A stretch of DNA of 64,000 nucleotides from Vibrio panuliri (lineage in GTDB: Bacteria > Pseudomonadota > Gammaproteobacteria > Enterobacterales > Vibrionaceae): positions 1,922,001-1,986,000 of the forward strand of contig NZ_AP019654.1 of assembly GCF_009938205.1 (NCBI RefSeq), read 5' to 3'. The notes under the pieces are model-generated. The model ran no database searches. It saw nothing but the letters and a program-made list of their open reading frames with translations, and was not told where the DNA came from. Position numbers and translations under genes: made by a program. Each line of letters begins with the position of its first letter. Position 1 is the first letter of the stretch. This document shows, piece after piece, positions 1 through 8,634 of this stretch.

Positions 1-1101
1 CGTCAGAGACGTTTCGGCAACGTTGGTCGCTAGAACGATGCGACGTCCTGCGTGAGGTTGAAAAATCTTATTCTGCTCACCCGCAGACAAGCGCGCATAA
101 AGCGGCACAATCTCGGTGCTCTTAAGGTTGCGTTTTGCCAACGCATCAGCGGTATCACGAATTTCTCGCTCACCGTTCATAAAGATCAGGATATCACCCA
201 AACCTTCATCACACAGTTCATCAACCGCTTCAAAAATCCCTTCCAACTGATCACGATCATCATCCCCTTCTCCACTGAGTGGTCGATAACGCGTTTCAAC
301 CGGATAGGTACGGCCGGAAACTTCGATAATGGGCGCATCACTAAAGTGTTTAGAAAAACGCTCTGGATCGATGGTTGCTGAAGTAATGATCACTTTAAGA
401 TCAGGGCGACGAGGCAGCAGCTCTTTTAGATAGCCAAGAATAAAGTCGATATTCAGGCTACGCTCATGCGCTTCATCGATAATGATGGTGTCGTATTGGT
501 TTAAGAAACGGTCGTGTTGAATTTCAGCCAGTAATATACCGTCTGTCATCAACTTAATTTGCGTGTTCTCAGAGATTTGATCGTTAAAACGAACCTTATA
601 ACCAACAAATTCACCGAGTTGAGTTTGCATCTCCTCGGCGATACGATTTGCCACCGAACGTGCTGCTAAACGACGCGGCTGAGTGTGGCCTATTAGACCA
701 AACTTACCACGGCCTAACTCGGCACAGATTTTAGGAAGCTGAGTGGTTTTGCCCGAACCCGTTTCACCGGCAACGATGACAACTTGGTTCTCTTCAATGG
801 CTTTGGCGATATCGTCTCTTTTCTGACTCACTGGCAGAATATCTGGGTAGTCGATAGTGATAGGCTGAGCAGCACGCTGCTCTACTTCCATCATCGACTT
901 GGCGATATCCAAAGCAATTTCATCAAACACGGCATTGCGTGCCGTCTCTTTCTTAATTTTACTCGCACCTGCAATTCGTTTACTTAAACGAAAACGATCA
1001 CGCAACATGCATTGTTGCAAAGCCTTGCGCAAAGACGCAGGCGTATTCGCTTGCGCATGCTGCTCTTTAGGCGCGTTGTTGTTCGGCTGTGACGAAGTCA
1101 A
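1..1101 (-). CDS. hrpA: ATP-dependent RNA helicase HrpA, N-terminal part (cut by window edge)
   Basis: Reading leftward from a TTG at 1101, the protein starts LTSSQPNNNAPKEQ and runs off the left edge. It shows the DEAH-box helicase core: Walker A GETGSGKT, then TQPRR, DEAHERS and SAT motifs in the usual order. HrpA is a DEAH-family RNA helicase linked to mRNA processing and rescue of stalled ribosomes; the full protein is about 1,300 residues, so only the first third is here. The TTG start is supported by AGGA six bases upstream; no ATG sits closer to the expected N terminus. Family assignment is secure, the exact start less so. Confidence 0.93.
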   Translation of the reverse strand, partial: MTSSQPNNNAPKEQHAQANTPASLRKALQQCMLRDRFRLSKRIAGASKIKKETARNAVFDEIALDIAKSMMEVEQRAAQPITIDYPDILPVSQKRDDIAKAIEENQVVIVAGETGSGKTTQLPKICAELGRGKFGLIGHTQPRRLAARSVANRIAEEMQTQLGEFVGYKVRFNDQISENTQIKLMTDGILLAEIQHDRFLNQYDTIIIDEAHERSLNIDFILGYLKELLPRRPDLKVIITSATIDPERFSKHFSDAPIIEVSGRTYPVETRYRPLSGEGDDDRDQLEGIFEAVDELCDEGLGDILIFMNGEREIRDTADALAKRNLKSTEIVPLYARLSAGEQNKIFQPHAGRRIVLATNVAETSLT

Positions 1102-1147
1102 AGCGTGTCCTATTTTCTACTTTTCAAAACTGCGCGAATTGTATCAC

Positions 1148-1180
1148 AAAAAAGCCCATCAACATGCTCTGCTGATGGGC
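1148..1180 (-). terminator. Rho-independent terminator downstream of the 1207-2526 gene
   Basis: Perfect 8-bp stem GCCCATCA/TGATGGGC (1154-1161 with 1173-1180) followed on the minus strand by six T residues. It ends the outer-membrane protein transcript before hrpA. Confidence 0.85.
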
Positions 1181-1206
1181 GCTTAAGGAGATTAATTTAC
1201 CGTTGG

Positions 1207-2526
1207 CTAAAAGTTAAACTGGACGTAGAGGGTATTGTAGTTACTGCCCCCTTTAATTCGCCCAAACTGAGACGATTGCTCAAAGATTGCGCTCCGGTGA
1301 TGCAATGAGTATCCAACCCAAACATGTTTCCAGTCTGATTGGTTAAACAAGTCACCTACGTTCACATCCAAAGAGACATCCAAGTAGTTGAGCAAACGGC
1401 TTGGTGTGTAACCTTTGCGTTCCATTTCGCTGGCTTCAATATGGGTAATATTATCAATGTAAGACATCCCCTCCGCCACACCTAAACGCCAACGAGTTGG
1501 CCAATCAAAGTTCAAATATGCCTTAATTGCAGCAATGTACTCCGTGCTGTGATCTTGAACTTCAGAAGACCAGTGGTGTGCGATACCGGGCGTAAAATAA
1601 ATATCAACCGGCCAACCAAACAGTTCATCAGTTAAAGGATGACCATAGAAGAGTGATGTCATTTGGTTGTTATACGGGTCTTTCTCACCAGAAAACGTCA
1701 GAATGTCGCCCATATTAGAAGGTGTGGCAAAACCGTGGGCAATGCGCAAATAACGCTTGTTGCTCAATTCGGACTTACGCGGTTTGGTTTTGTCGGTAAA
1801 GAAACCAAAGCCAACTAACACTTCACCTTCATATCGGTCATTGACCGCTTCGGTGTGGTAAGCATTGTGATCTAAACGTGTCACGCTGGTTGAACCAAGC
1901 AAATAGAGATTCGAAGTCACATGATAGCGTGCGCTCACGCCAACATTAACATCCACCCCTGCCCCTGTAGTTTGACCAGTAAAATTGCGAAATGCGTAGT
2001 ACTGGCTGTTGAAGTCAGCATCTTTGTAACGCACTGTCACGCTGGGTTTCACGTCCCAATCACCAAACTCATACTCTGCGGTAGCACGTAAATTTGAGTG
2101 CAGACGGGTATCCTTGTCGGCCATCAACTCCCAGTCAAAGCGCCAAGTCTCATCCATTTGATAACTTAACTGTAAGCCAAAGTCGGCGGTATCACCTTGC
2201 TGAGCGTTTTGTACTGAAGCAGGTAAGTCAACAAAACGCATCCGAGTTAAGGCGTTGAGCTTTAACTTGTCGTCTTGCCATTTAGCGAGATGCGCGCCAC
2301 CTTCAAGACCATCAACAAATACGTAGTCATTGCGAAAGTACATCATCGGCACAAAAGTCGATACCGTTTGATCGCCAGCTCCGGTTTGAAATGGTACCGT
2401 TGCGGTGCGATACATCGCGGCAATTCCCCAATCTTGTTCGGCTTGTGTTGCGTTTGCGCCGGTCGACAAAGCCATACTGGTGGTTAAAATTCCGGCAAAA
2501 ACTGGGCGCGGATAGAAAATTGTCAT
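1207..2526 (-). CDS. MipA/OmpV-like outer-membrane protein with a PagL-like C-terminal half
   Basis: About 439 residues from the ATG at 2526 (MTIFYPRP), chosen because a signal peptide ending GANA follows directly; an upstream in-frame GTG at 2586 has no ribosome binding site and would bury the signal. The first ~240 mature residues alternate like a MipA/OmpV beta-barrel (the family is about 250 aa). The last ~190 residues look like a second barrel and end with HHRSAIF, then GGSNYNT and an aromatic C-terminal F, resembling the HxS catalytic strand of PagL lipid A 3-O-deacylases. The second-domain assignment is inference from motif spacing; an enzymatic role is unproven. It has its own terminator and is divergent from the next gene. 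Confidence 0.7.
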   Translation of the reverse strand: MTIFYPRPVFAGILTTSMALSTGANATQAEQDWGIAAMYRTATVPFQTGAGDQTVSTFVPMMYFRNDYVFVDGLEGGAHLAKWQDDKLKLNALTRMRFVDLPASVQNAQQGDTADFGLQLSYQMDETWRFDWELMADKDTRLHSNLRATAEYEFGDWDVKPSVTVRYKDADFNSQYYAFRNFTGQTTGAGVDVNVGVSARYHVTSNLYLLGSTSVTRLDHNAYHTEAVNDRYEGEVLVGFGFFTDKTKPRKSELSNKRYLRIAHGFATPSNMGDILTFSGEKDPYNNQMTSLFYGHPLTDELFGWPVDIYFTPGIAHHWSSEVQDHSTEYIAAIKAYLNFDWPTRWRLGVAEGMSYIDNITHIEASEMERKGYTPSRLLNYLDVSLDVNVGDLFNQSDWKHVWVGYSLHHRSAIFEQSSQFGRIKGGSNYNTLYVQFNF

Positions 2527-2624
2527 TTTTTTATTCAAAATCGTTATGAATTTATTAGGATCAGCGACATTGTTCTTATAATTCACTGACGTTCGACGTT
2601 AATATAAGAACATACAACCTCTTA

Positions 2625-3029
2625 TTGCAAAAAAAAGTGAAAGTTTCTGAACTGAAGAGTTTACTCAACACCCTACCCGACGAGCTAGATGTCGTCACTG
2701 GCGATGAATGGCTACCTGAACAACTTATCTCGACGAGCGTGGTCGACGATATGCTGCATCTTGAATTTGACAACGCCCCTGAAGAGGTTCAAGGCGAGGA
2801 AGCGCGTGGTTTTGTCGAACACGAAATCCAAATGATTCGCGATAAGTTCGAGTTAATTATTGCCGAAGCAAGCGATGCCAAGAGTAAAGCCGACGCTATT
2901 TTAGCGATCTTTTTAATGGGACATGAGCTAAGTAGCTGTGAAGTAATTGAAATCTTAGAGCAGACCGAGCACACTGAACAGACCGAGCCTCAACAACTTG
3001 AAGCGCCATTAACTGCCGACGTTGTTTAA
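2625..3029 (+). CDS. Small acidic protein of unknown function
   Basis: 134 residues from a TTG at 2625; an in-frame GTG at 2637 (giving VKVSELKSLLNTLPDEL) is an equally plausible start and neither has a clear ribosome binding site. The protein is very acidic, predicted helical in the middle (about 65-110), with a degenerate TEHTEQTEPQQ tail. No signal peptide or membrane segment is visible. It is 33 bases upstream of the PhoD-like phosphatase on the same strand, so it may share its transcript. I do not recognise the family. Confidence 0.65.
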   Translation: MQKKVKVSELKSLLNTLPDELDVVTGDEWLPEQLISTSVVDDMLHLEFDNAPEEVQGEEARGFVEHEIQMIRDKFELIIAEASDAKSKADAILAIFLMGHELSSCEVIEILEQTEHTEQTEPQQLEAPLTADVV

Positions 3030-3062
3030 CGCTTTACTAAAATTTACTAACTTGAGTCACTC

Positions 3063-4988
3063 ATGCGCGACAAGCAAACTTTGCCGCTAGTTTTAGCGGG
3101 TCCTATTTTACGAAAAAGCACCCAAGATGAACTGGTATTGTGGTTGGTGACCAGCGAACCGTTAATCGGCTCATTCCAACTCTATGCCGATACTGATGAC
3201 GCGATAATTTTCGACGCGCCACTAGAAAGCTGTAAGCAAGTTGCGGTGGGAGAACGAGCTTATGTCGTGCTTGCCCAGTTTAAGGGCAAGTTCCCCGCCA
3301 ATGTGGCGCTCAGTTATGAGTTTGACACCCAACATGGCAAACTGTCGCAACTGCAAACAGAGCTCCTCTATCAAGACGAGACTCGTCCAGTTTTTCGTAT
3401 TTCTAACCAGGCCAATTACATTCTGCATGGTTCTTGTCGTAACCCGCATCACCCGTGCAAAGATGCCTTAGTCCAAGCCGACCTTAAGGTTGCTCAACAG
3501 ACGTTGCAAGACAGACCCGATCTTTTGATGATGAGTGGCGATCAAATCTACGCAGATCATGTCGCCGGCCCAATGCTTGATGCCATCCACCAAGTTTGCC
3601 AATTGCTGGGTTTGCACAATGAGCACTTTGTTGATGCGCCATTCAATTCAAGCCAAGCTTTGTTTGAGCATCCATTTTGCTACTATCAACGGGATAAACT
3701 ATTACCCAGTTATCAAGATCGCAACCATTGGCTCAACCGCCTTATTTTACCCAAGCACACGCCGATTTTTAGCTCTCGCGAGTGTGAAAACCATTTGATC
3801 ACACTAAGCGAATTTATCGCGATGTATCTGCTGGTATGGTCACCTGCTCTATGGCGCTGTATCGATTCCTATCGCCTCGAGCAACAGCAGTTTACCCATG
3901 GTGGACAAGTCGTTTCAGCTAAGCATATTCAGCATTGGCATGACGAGAAGCGCGAGATTGAACAGTTTGTAAAAGGGCTGGTCAACTCTGCGCGTTTGAT
4001 GGCGCATATTCCTACCTACATGATCTTCGATGATCATGACATCACTGACGATTGGAACCTCACCGTAGGTTGGGAAAAAGCCGCGTATGACCATTCCTTT
4101 GCGAAACGCATTATTGGCAATGGCTTGGTCGCCTATTGGCTTTGCCAAGGCTGGGGAAACGAACCAGACCGTTTTCCATCGGAGCTTTGGGATCTCCACC
4201 AAAATTACTTACAAGCAGCCACGGACACCCAATCTCATATCATCGCCCACGACGAACTGATTCAGTATCTCTATCGATTTGAACAGTGGCACTACACTAT
4301 CCACAGTTCACCAAAAGTGGTGGTATTGGATACCCGTACTCGTCGCTGGCGCTCTGAATCTCGAATGAATAAGCCTTCCGGTTTGATGGATTGGGAAGCA
4401 TTAATCGAATTCCAACAAGAGTTGATGAACCAAGATAAAGTCGTGGTTGTCTCGGCAGCACCGATGTTTGGTGTTAAGTTTATTGAGGCGCTGCAAAAAA
4501 GCATGACTTTACTCGGCCAACCGCTGCTAATCGATGCCGAAAACTGGATGGCACATCCCGGCAGTGCAAACACTCTGCTGAGTATTTTTACCCATACCAA
4601 AACACCGAGTAACTTTGTAATTTTGTCCGGTGATGTCCACTATTCCTTCGCCTACGACATCAAACTTAGATTTAGAAAATCTAGCCCTAATATTTACCAA
4701 ATCACCTGCAGTGGCTTTAAGAATCAATTTCCTGAGCCTCTTTTGGCAGTTTGTGACCGCATCGATAGAGCCATTTACTCGCCGCGCTCACCATTAAACT
4801 ACCTAACGAAACGTAAGCGCCTAAAGGTGTTTAAACGCGATCCCGACACTGTTGGCTCAAAACGTTTGGTTAACCGCAGCGCGATTGGCGAACTCAAGCT
4901 CGATGACCATGGCAAGCCTTGTGAAATCGCTATTTTAACTGGTGAAGGTGATACCGTTCGCTTTCCACCTATAGAAGAAAGCTTGTGA
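3063..4988 (+). CDS. PhoD-like metallophosphatase, cytoplasmic
   Basis: 641 residues. Metal-binding motifs of the PhoD/alkaline phosphatase D fold appear in order: MMSGDQIYAD, FDDHDITDDWN, LDTRTRR and LSGDVHYSF, with an N-terminal beta-rich domain of about 110 residues in front. Such enzymes hydrolyse phosphomonoesters or diesters using a di-metal centre; the substrate here is unknown. There is no Tat or Sec signal at the N terminus (MRDKQTLPLV), unlike classical secreted PhoD, which suggests a cytoplasmic enzyme. The ATG follows 33 bases after the acidic small gene, and a TerB-like gene follows after 56 bases. Confidence 0.85.
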   Translation: MRDKQTLPLVLAGPILRKSTQDELVLWLVTSEPLIGSFQLYADTDDAIIFDAPLESCKQVAVGERAYVVLAQFKGKFPANVALSYEFDTQHGKLSQLQTELLYQDETRPVFRISNQANYILHGSCRNPHHPCKDALVQADLKVAQQTLQDRPDLLMMSGDQIYADHVAGPMLDAIHQVCQLLGLHNEHFVDAPFNSSQALFEHPFCYYQRDKLLPSYQDRNHWLNRLILPKHTPIFSSRECENHLITLSEFIAMYLLVWSPALWRCIDSYRLEQQQFTHGGQVVSAKHIQHWHDEKREIEQFVKGLVNSARLMAHIPTYMIFDDHDITDDWNLTVGWEKAAYDHSFAKRIIGNGLVAYWLCQGWGNEPDRFPSELWDLHQNYLQAATDTQSHIIAHDELIQYLYRFEQWHYTIHSSPKVVVLDTRTRRWRSESRMNKPSGLMDWEALIEFQQELMNQDKVVVVSAAPMFGVKFIEALQKSMTLLGQPLLIDAENWMAHPGSANTLLSIFTHTKTPSNFVILSGDVHYSFAYDIKLRFRKSSPNIYQITCSGFKNQFPEPLLAVCDRIDRAIYSPRSPLNYLTKRKRLKVFKRDPDTVGSKRLVNRSAIGELKLDDHGKPCEIAILTGEGDTVRFPPIEESL

Positions 4989-5000
4989 TCTAAGTCAAAT
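4983..5000. promoter_or_regulatory. Possible CRP-binding site
   Basis: TTGTGATCTAAGTCAAAT overlaps the stop codon of the phosphatase gene and matches the TGTGA-N6-TCACA CRP consensus except for one position in the second half. It lies 45 bases before the TerB-like ATG. Visual match only. Confidence 0.3.
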
Positions 5001-5044
5001 GCCACTATGTATAGAACTATAACGTTCAAATAGTGGCAAAGCCT

Positions 5045-5494
5045 ATGCTCAACTCAATCACAAAAATGTTCAAACAACTGCTCGAAGGTAATGATCTCGG
5101 CCAACAGCACAAAGCGGATCCCAACTTGGCGATTGCCTGCTTACTGTGTGAGGTTGCTGGTGCAGACCACCAAGTTGACCCGCAGGAAGCGCTAGCCAAG
5201 CAGCAACTGGTTGGACGCCTGCTCAATTTAGACGCATCGCAAACAGAAGCACTGCTTAGCCGTGCTGAAACTCAAGCCAAGCAAGCAGCCTCTCTTTACG
5301 AGTTTACTTCTCAACTAAGAGAACTGAGCCAAGAGACTCGCTATGACCTTATCAAAGCGATGTGGGAAGTGGCGCACGCCGATGGTGAAATCGACCCACT
5401 CGAAGATGCCGTGATCCGCAAAACGGCTGAGTTATTGTATGTCGACCATAGTGAATTTATCCGCGCCAAACTCTCGGTGACAGAGAAAAAATAG
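5045..5494 (+). CDS. TerB-family (tellurite-resistance B-like) protein
   Basis: 149 residues from ATG 5045 (MLNSITKMF); an in-frame GTG at 5033 would add four residues and has no better ribosome binding site. Two repeats of the TerB helical motif are visible: CEVAGADHQVDPQE around residues 40-53 and WEVAHADGEIDPLE around 110-123, the acidic DGxxxxxE pattern typical of the family. TerB-like proteins are soluble helical domains that bind divalent metal, often membrane-associated; a direct role in tellurite resistance is not implied for this stand-alone version. Transcription ends at the hairpin just after the stop. Confidence 0.85.
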   Translation: MLNSITKMFKQLLEGNDLGQQHKADPNLAIACLLCEVAGADHQVDPQEALAKQQLVGRLLNLDASQTEALLSRAETQAKQAASLYEFTSQLRELSQETRYDLIKAMWEVAHADGEIDPLEDAVIRKTAELLYVDHSEFIRAKLSVTEKK

Positions 5495-5500
5495 TATAAA

Positions 5501-5521
5501 AAAAGCGAGCTTATGCTCGCT
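5501..5521 (-). terminator. Convergent (bidirectional) terminator
   Basis: AGCGAGC/GCTCGCT with a TTAT loop (5504-5521). On the minus strand it is followed by a run of T, so it is a strong terminator for the exonuclease gene; on the plus strand the tail is weaker. Confidence 0.8.
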
Positions 5522-5538
5522 AATTTAATCAGTTTGCT

Positions 5539-6069
5539 TCAAAACATGGTCAAAGCCAGTTTCGCCAAGTTGTACGCATCAACGTACCCGGAGTGCTGGC
5601 GCCCTTCCCAGGCGATGTTTTTCGCTTCTTGCGCTGCCTTGTGACCAATGCGCTTATCTTTCAATCGATTTTGAATACGGTACAAAGTCGCCAGATTAAT
5701 GTACTCATTAAAAGGCATCTCTAGCCCTTTCGCCTGACACTCTTGCGCAAGGACTCGATCATCTCGCCCCCAAGCTGCATAGATTTTGTTGGTGCCACCA
5801 AAGTTTTTAATCATCGACTTAAGGACTTCGCCAAGCGGTCTGCCTTGCTTCTCTATCTTCCGTGGCGTAATGCCTGTGAGCTCGGCACAAAACAGAGAGA
5901 CTTCATCTTGCTCTGGCTTGACATAATACTGGGCGCGCTTGACGATTTCACCTTTGACTAGATCAATCTCTGCCAGACCAATTTCAATGATTTCGCCGGT
6001 TGTACCGACACCATTTTCATTCCAGCAGCACATTTCTAGATCGAAACAAACGATACGGTTGTGATTCAT
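5539..6069 (-). CDS. DEDDh 3'-5' exonuclease
   Basis: 176 residues. Exonuclease motif I FDLEMCCW (residues 9-16) supplies the first D-E pair, a middle aspartate lies in the AAWGRDDRV segment, and the final HSGYVDAYNLA gives the histidine and aspartate of the DEDDh active site. The family includes KapD and the ERI-1-like exonucleases that trim RNA or DNA 3' ends. It is a single-domain, soluble protein with no fused partner. It is transcribed toward the TerB-like gene and shares a terminator with it. The substrate cannot be told from sequence. Confidence 0.88.
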   Translation of the reverse strand: MNHNRIVCFDLEMCCWNENGVGTTGEIIEIGLAEIDLVKGEIVKRAQYYVKPEQDEVSLFCAELTGITPRKIEKQGRPLGEVLKSMIKNFGGTNKIYAAWGRDDRVLAQECQAKGLEMPFNEYINLATLYRIQNRLKDKRIGHKAAQEAKNIAWEGRQHSGYVDAYNLAKLALTMF

Positions 6070-6167
6070 GACTCGCCCGATTAGGTTCTAACTAAAGCGC
6101 AAAATTCTACCGTAAACCTTAGCTTAACCCAAGCACCGCTATACAGGTTGACTGACTGTTCGTTGAG

Positions 6168-7697
6168 TTATTCAGCAATCGTCACGCGATTTCGCCCAGC
6201 TTTCTTACTGTTATACAGTTGAGTGTCTGCTAACTGCAATATCTGCTCCGCGTCTTCGTCACGGCGAATCGCCGCCCCAATACTCAAGGTACAAGTGACG
6301 CATTGCCCGTTTATCGTCACCATGTTCTCGCACATGGCTAGCCGAATTCGTTCTAGGTAACGCTTGAGTTCGTCCCGTTCAACCACAGAGCTTATAATGC
6401 AAAACTCGTCACCACCTAAGCGAACAAAGTCATCCCCTTGTTGTAAACAACCTTTAATGGTTTCTGCAACATGACACAGCATTTGGTCACCGCCAGGATG
6501 ACCATAGAAATCGTTAAACAATTTGAACTTGTCAATGTCGAAGCCAATCAGTGAAAAGCGCTGATCATTGGCAATAATTTGTTCCATAAGTTCATTATAG
6601 GCGTGGCGACTTAATAACCCAGTCAATGGATCATGGTTAACTAAAAAACGCAGCTCTTCGGTACGAGTTTGCAGCAATGACTCGAGATGAGATTGCGCAC
6701 GTACTTGCAAGAACACGATGTAACTCAGCAAGATGGCAATCACAAAACCGCCAGAAGTAATCGCAGCGAGTACAAGCTGATCGTTAACGGTAATGTCTTC
6801 TGTTAAACGAAAGCTGATCGACCACTTGCGATTCGGCAACTCTATGATTGTGTTGATTTCATAGCCATCAGACTGCTGCCAATTTTTACTTTCAAACAAA
6901 ACAGGATCGTCGTCAGCTTCGAAGCCAAGATCAACCACTCTTACTTCCAACTGCGTTTTTGCCGCCGTTCGCGTCATCAAGCCGTTAAAGTAGTGGGAAG
7001 TACGAATGACCCCAATCACTACCCCTACCAACTCTTGGTTGTTGTGACGGTCAAACACCGGATGATAGACCAATATTCCGTCTTTCTTAATATCATGCCT
7101 CAGCCCGTCTTGCAGCAAGCGAACCTTATCAGACACTGTCACCTGATGGTGAACCCGCATGTTGTCGAGCATCAATTGGAAACGCATGCGAACATCATAA
7201 AAACCAAGCACTTTGTTATTGATGGGATTGACGGGATATATATCGCGGGCGACAAAAATGGGTTCATCGTTCGGCATGTGATAGCCGTAAGTCAGCGGTT
7301 GGTCTTTGGGAATGGTATAAATATCGAAATGGGGATGCAGTTGGCGCATCTCGGTCATAAACTTCGGCAACTCTTGCTTACTCACCTTCTGCATCCACTG
7401 CAAAGTAATCAAAGTCTGCGAAGACGCAATGACTTGGTCGGCAAAGGTACCAAACTGACTCCACTGCTGAGGATCTACCGAGTAAAAGAAATTTGCCCCA
7501 GTGCCAATTTGGTCCAAATCGTTATCAATAAACTCTTTCAAGATCTGAGTCTGACGCTCAGCAAGACTTTCAAATAAGCGTTTACCGTAATTGAGCTGCA
7601 TCTGGTAAGAATAAAATGCGACAAAAAACGTGACTAGCATGGTCAATCCAAATACCACTGCACTGTACAACCATTTTCTATCTAGTTTTGTTTTCAT
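6168..7697 (-). CDS. Diguanylate cyclase with periplasmic CHASE sensor
   Basis: 509 residues: a first membrane helix (about 11-30), a periplasmic CHASE-type sensor domain of about 270 residues, a second helix (about 312-332), then a GGDEF domain. The active-site loop is intact (GGDEF at 428-432) so the enzyme should make cyclic di-GMP from GTP. The inhibitory I-site RxxD is degenerate: the arginine is glutamine (QQGD precedes the loop), predicting weak product inhibition. No EAL domain is present. Single gene between the exonuclease and the divergent chaperone operon. CHASE ligands are usually small extracellular molecules; this one is unknown. Confidence 0.92.
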   Translation of the reverse strand: MKTKLDRKWLYSAVVFGLTMLVTFFVAFYSYQMQLNYGKRLFESLAERQTQILKEFIDNDLDQIGTGANFFYSVDPQQWSQFGTFADQVIASSQTLITLQWMQKVSKQELPKFMTEMRQLHPHFDIYTIPKDQPLTYGYHMPNDEPIFVARDIYPVNPINNKVLGFYDVRMRFQLMLDNMRVHHQVTVSDKVRLLQDGLRHDIKKDGILVYHPVFDRHNNQELVGVVIGVIRTSHYFNGLMTRTAAKTQLEVRVVDLGFEADDDPVLFESKNWQQSDGYEINTIIELPNRKWSISFRLTEDITVNDQLVLAAITSGGFVIAILLSYIVFLQVRAQSHLESLLQTRTEELRFLVNHDPLTGLLSRHAYNELMEQIIANDQRFSLIGFDIDKFKLFNDFYGHPGGDQMLCHVAETIKGCLQQGDDFVRLGGDEFCIISSVVERDELKRYLERIRLAMCENMVTINGQCVTCTLSIGAAIRRDEDAEQILQLADTQLYNSKKAGRNRVTIAE

Positions 7698-7897
7698 TTA
7701 GCTCGTTTTTATTTTGCTCAAATTGCACGCCCTATAGTAACGCTTACTGCTTTAGGACTAAAACTTTTCTTGCACGCAATTCACCCGAACTAACTAAAAT
7801 TTCAATTTTCTTACCTAACGACCGATTCCCTTGGTCAAAAACAAATCAACCAGTGCTGTCTATACTGTTTCTTATGCGTTTTCTGCAAGATTCCGCA
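7698..7897. other. Divergent intergenic region, upstream part
   Basis: This AT-rich stretch between the diguanylate cyclase and the chaperone operon has no credible gene. It must hold the cyclase promoter. A TATACT hexamer near 7859 could be a vegetative -10 but no -35 at proper spacing is evident. Confidence 0.5.
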
Positions 7898-7927
7898 CTT
7901 GAATATGTTACCATCCACCCCAATTTA
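7898..7927 (+). promoter_or_regulatory. Candidate sigma-32 (heat-shock) promoter
   Basis: CTTGAA (7898-7903), a 14-base spacer, then CCCCAATTTA (7918-7927). The sigma-32 consensus is CTTGAA, 13-17 bases, CCCCATNT. Bases before the -35 (TTCCGCA) also fit the extended consensus. It would start transcription about 65 bases before the DUF2760 ATG, consistent with the Hsp70 content of the operon. Confidence 0.7.
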
Positions 7928-8001
7928 CTTATGATTACTGGCGAATAGCCTAAGTATTGTTCAAGGCTAAACTTGAACTCTAACCTACAAAGAGAATTGT
8001 C

Positions 8002-8634
8002 ATGACGTTCGATTTACAAATGATTCCTCAAACCTTCGATATGCTGCACGCGGGTCTTGCTGCATCTACTGTTCTATTGCTTCTCGTTGCGGTTTCGCGC
8101 AAATCCAAAGTGATTGAGAAAGTGGTCGAAAAACCGGTTGAGAAAATCGTTGAGGTTGAAAAACCAGTCGAAAAGATCGTTGAAGTAGAAAAAGTGGTCG
8201 AAGTTGAGAAAGTGATTGAAAAAATCGTGGAAGTGGAGTCAAAACTGACCACGGCAAACACAGACTCAGCGATGCAACTGCTTTCTCTAATGCAACAAGA
8301 GGCGCGTTTGATTGACTTCTTGAAAGAAGATCTTACTTCATTCTCAGATGAAGAAGTGGGTGCAGCGGCTCGCGTTATCCATACTGGCGGTCAAAAAGTA
8401 CTGGCTGACTACGTTACGCTTGAGCATATCCGCAATGAAGAAGAAGAAACGCGCATTACGGTTGAAGAAGGTTTCAACCCACAACAAATTCGCCTAACGG
8501 GCAACGTAACAGGTCAAGCACCATTTAACGGCACTCTAGTACATAAAGGCTGGAAAGCATCAGAAATGAAGCTACCAAAACTGGCTGAAAACTATGACGC
8601 ATCGGTTATCGCACCAGCTGAGGTGGAGTTGTAA
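8002..8634 (+). CDS. DUF2760 protein with membrane anchor and Val-Glu-Lys coiled-coil repeat
   Basis: 210 residues. One membrane helix near the N terminus (about 17-31) is followed by a striking low-complexity segment, residues about 38-77, built of VEKxVE and VEVEK units, predicted to form a charged helix or coiled coil. The C-terminal ~130 residues are the DUF2760 domain. The ATG has an AGAGAATTGTC leader. Its stop overlaps the Hsp70 start by one base (TAATG), so translation is coupled. The arrangement suggests a membrane tether working with the Hsp70; that is inference, and DUF2760 has no known biochemical role. Confidence 0.88.
   Translation: MTFDLQMIPQTFDMLHAGLAASTVLLLLVAVSRKSKVIEKVVEKPVEKIVEVEKPVEKIVEVEKVVEVEKVIEKIVEVESKLTTANTDSAMQLLSLMQQEARLIDFLKEDLTSFSDEEVGAAARVIHTGGQKVLADYVTLEHIRNEEEETRITVEEGFNPQQIRLTGNVTGQAPFNGTLVHKGWKASEMKLPKLAENYDASVIAPAEVEL

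Noticed and set aside
6993-7577. 194-codon open frame on the plus strand inside the diguanylate cyclase gene
   Set aside because: It lies fully antisense to a well-supported CHASE-GGDEF gene and shows no protein-family features.
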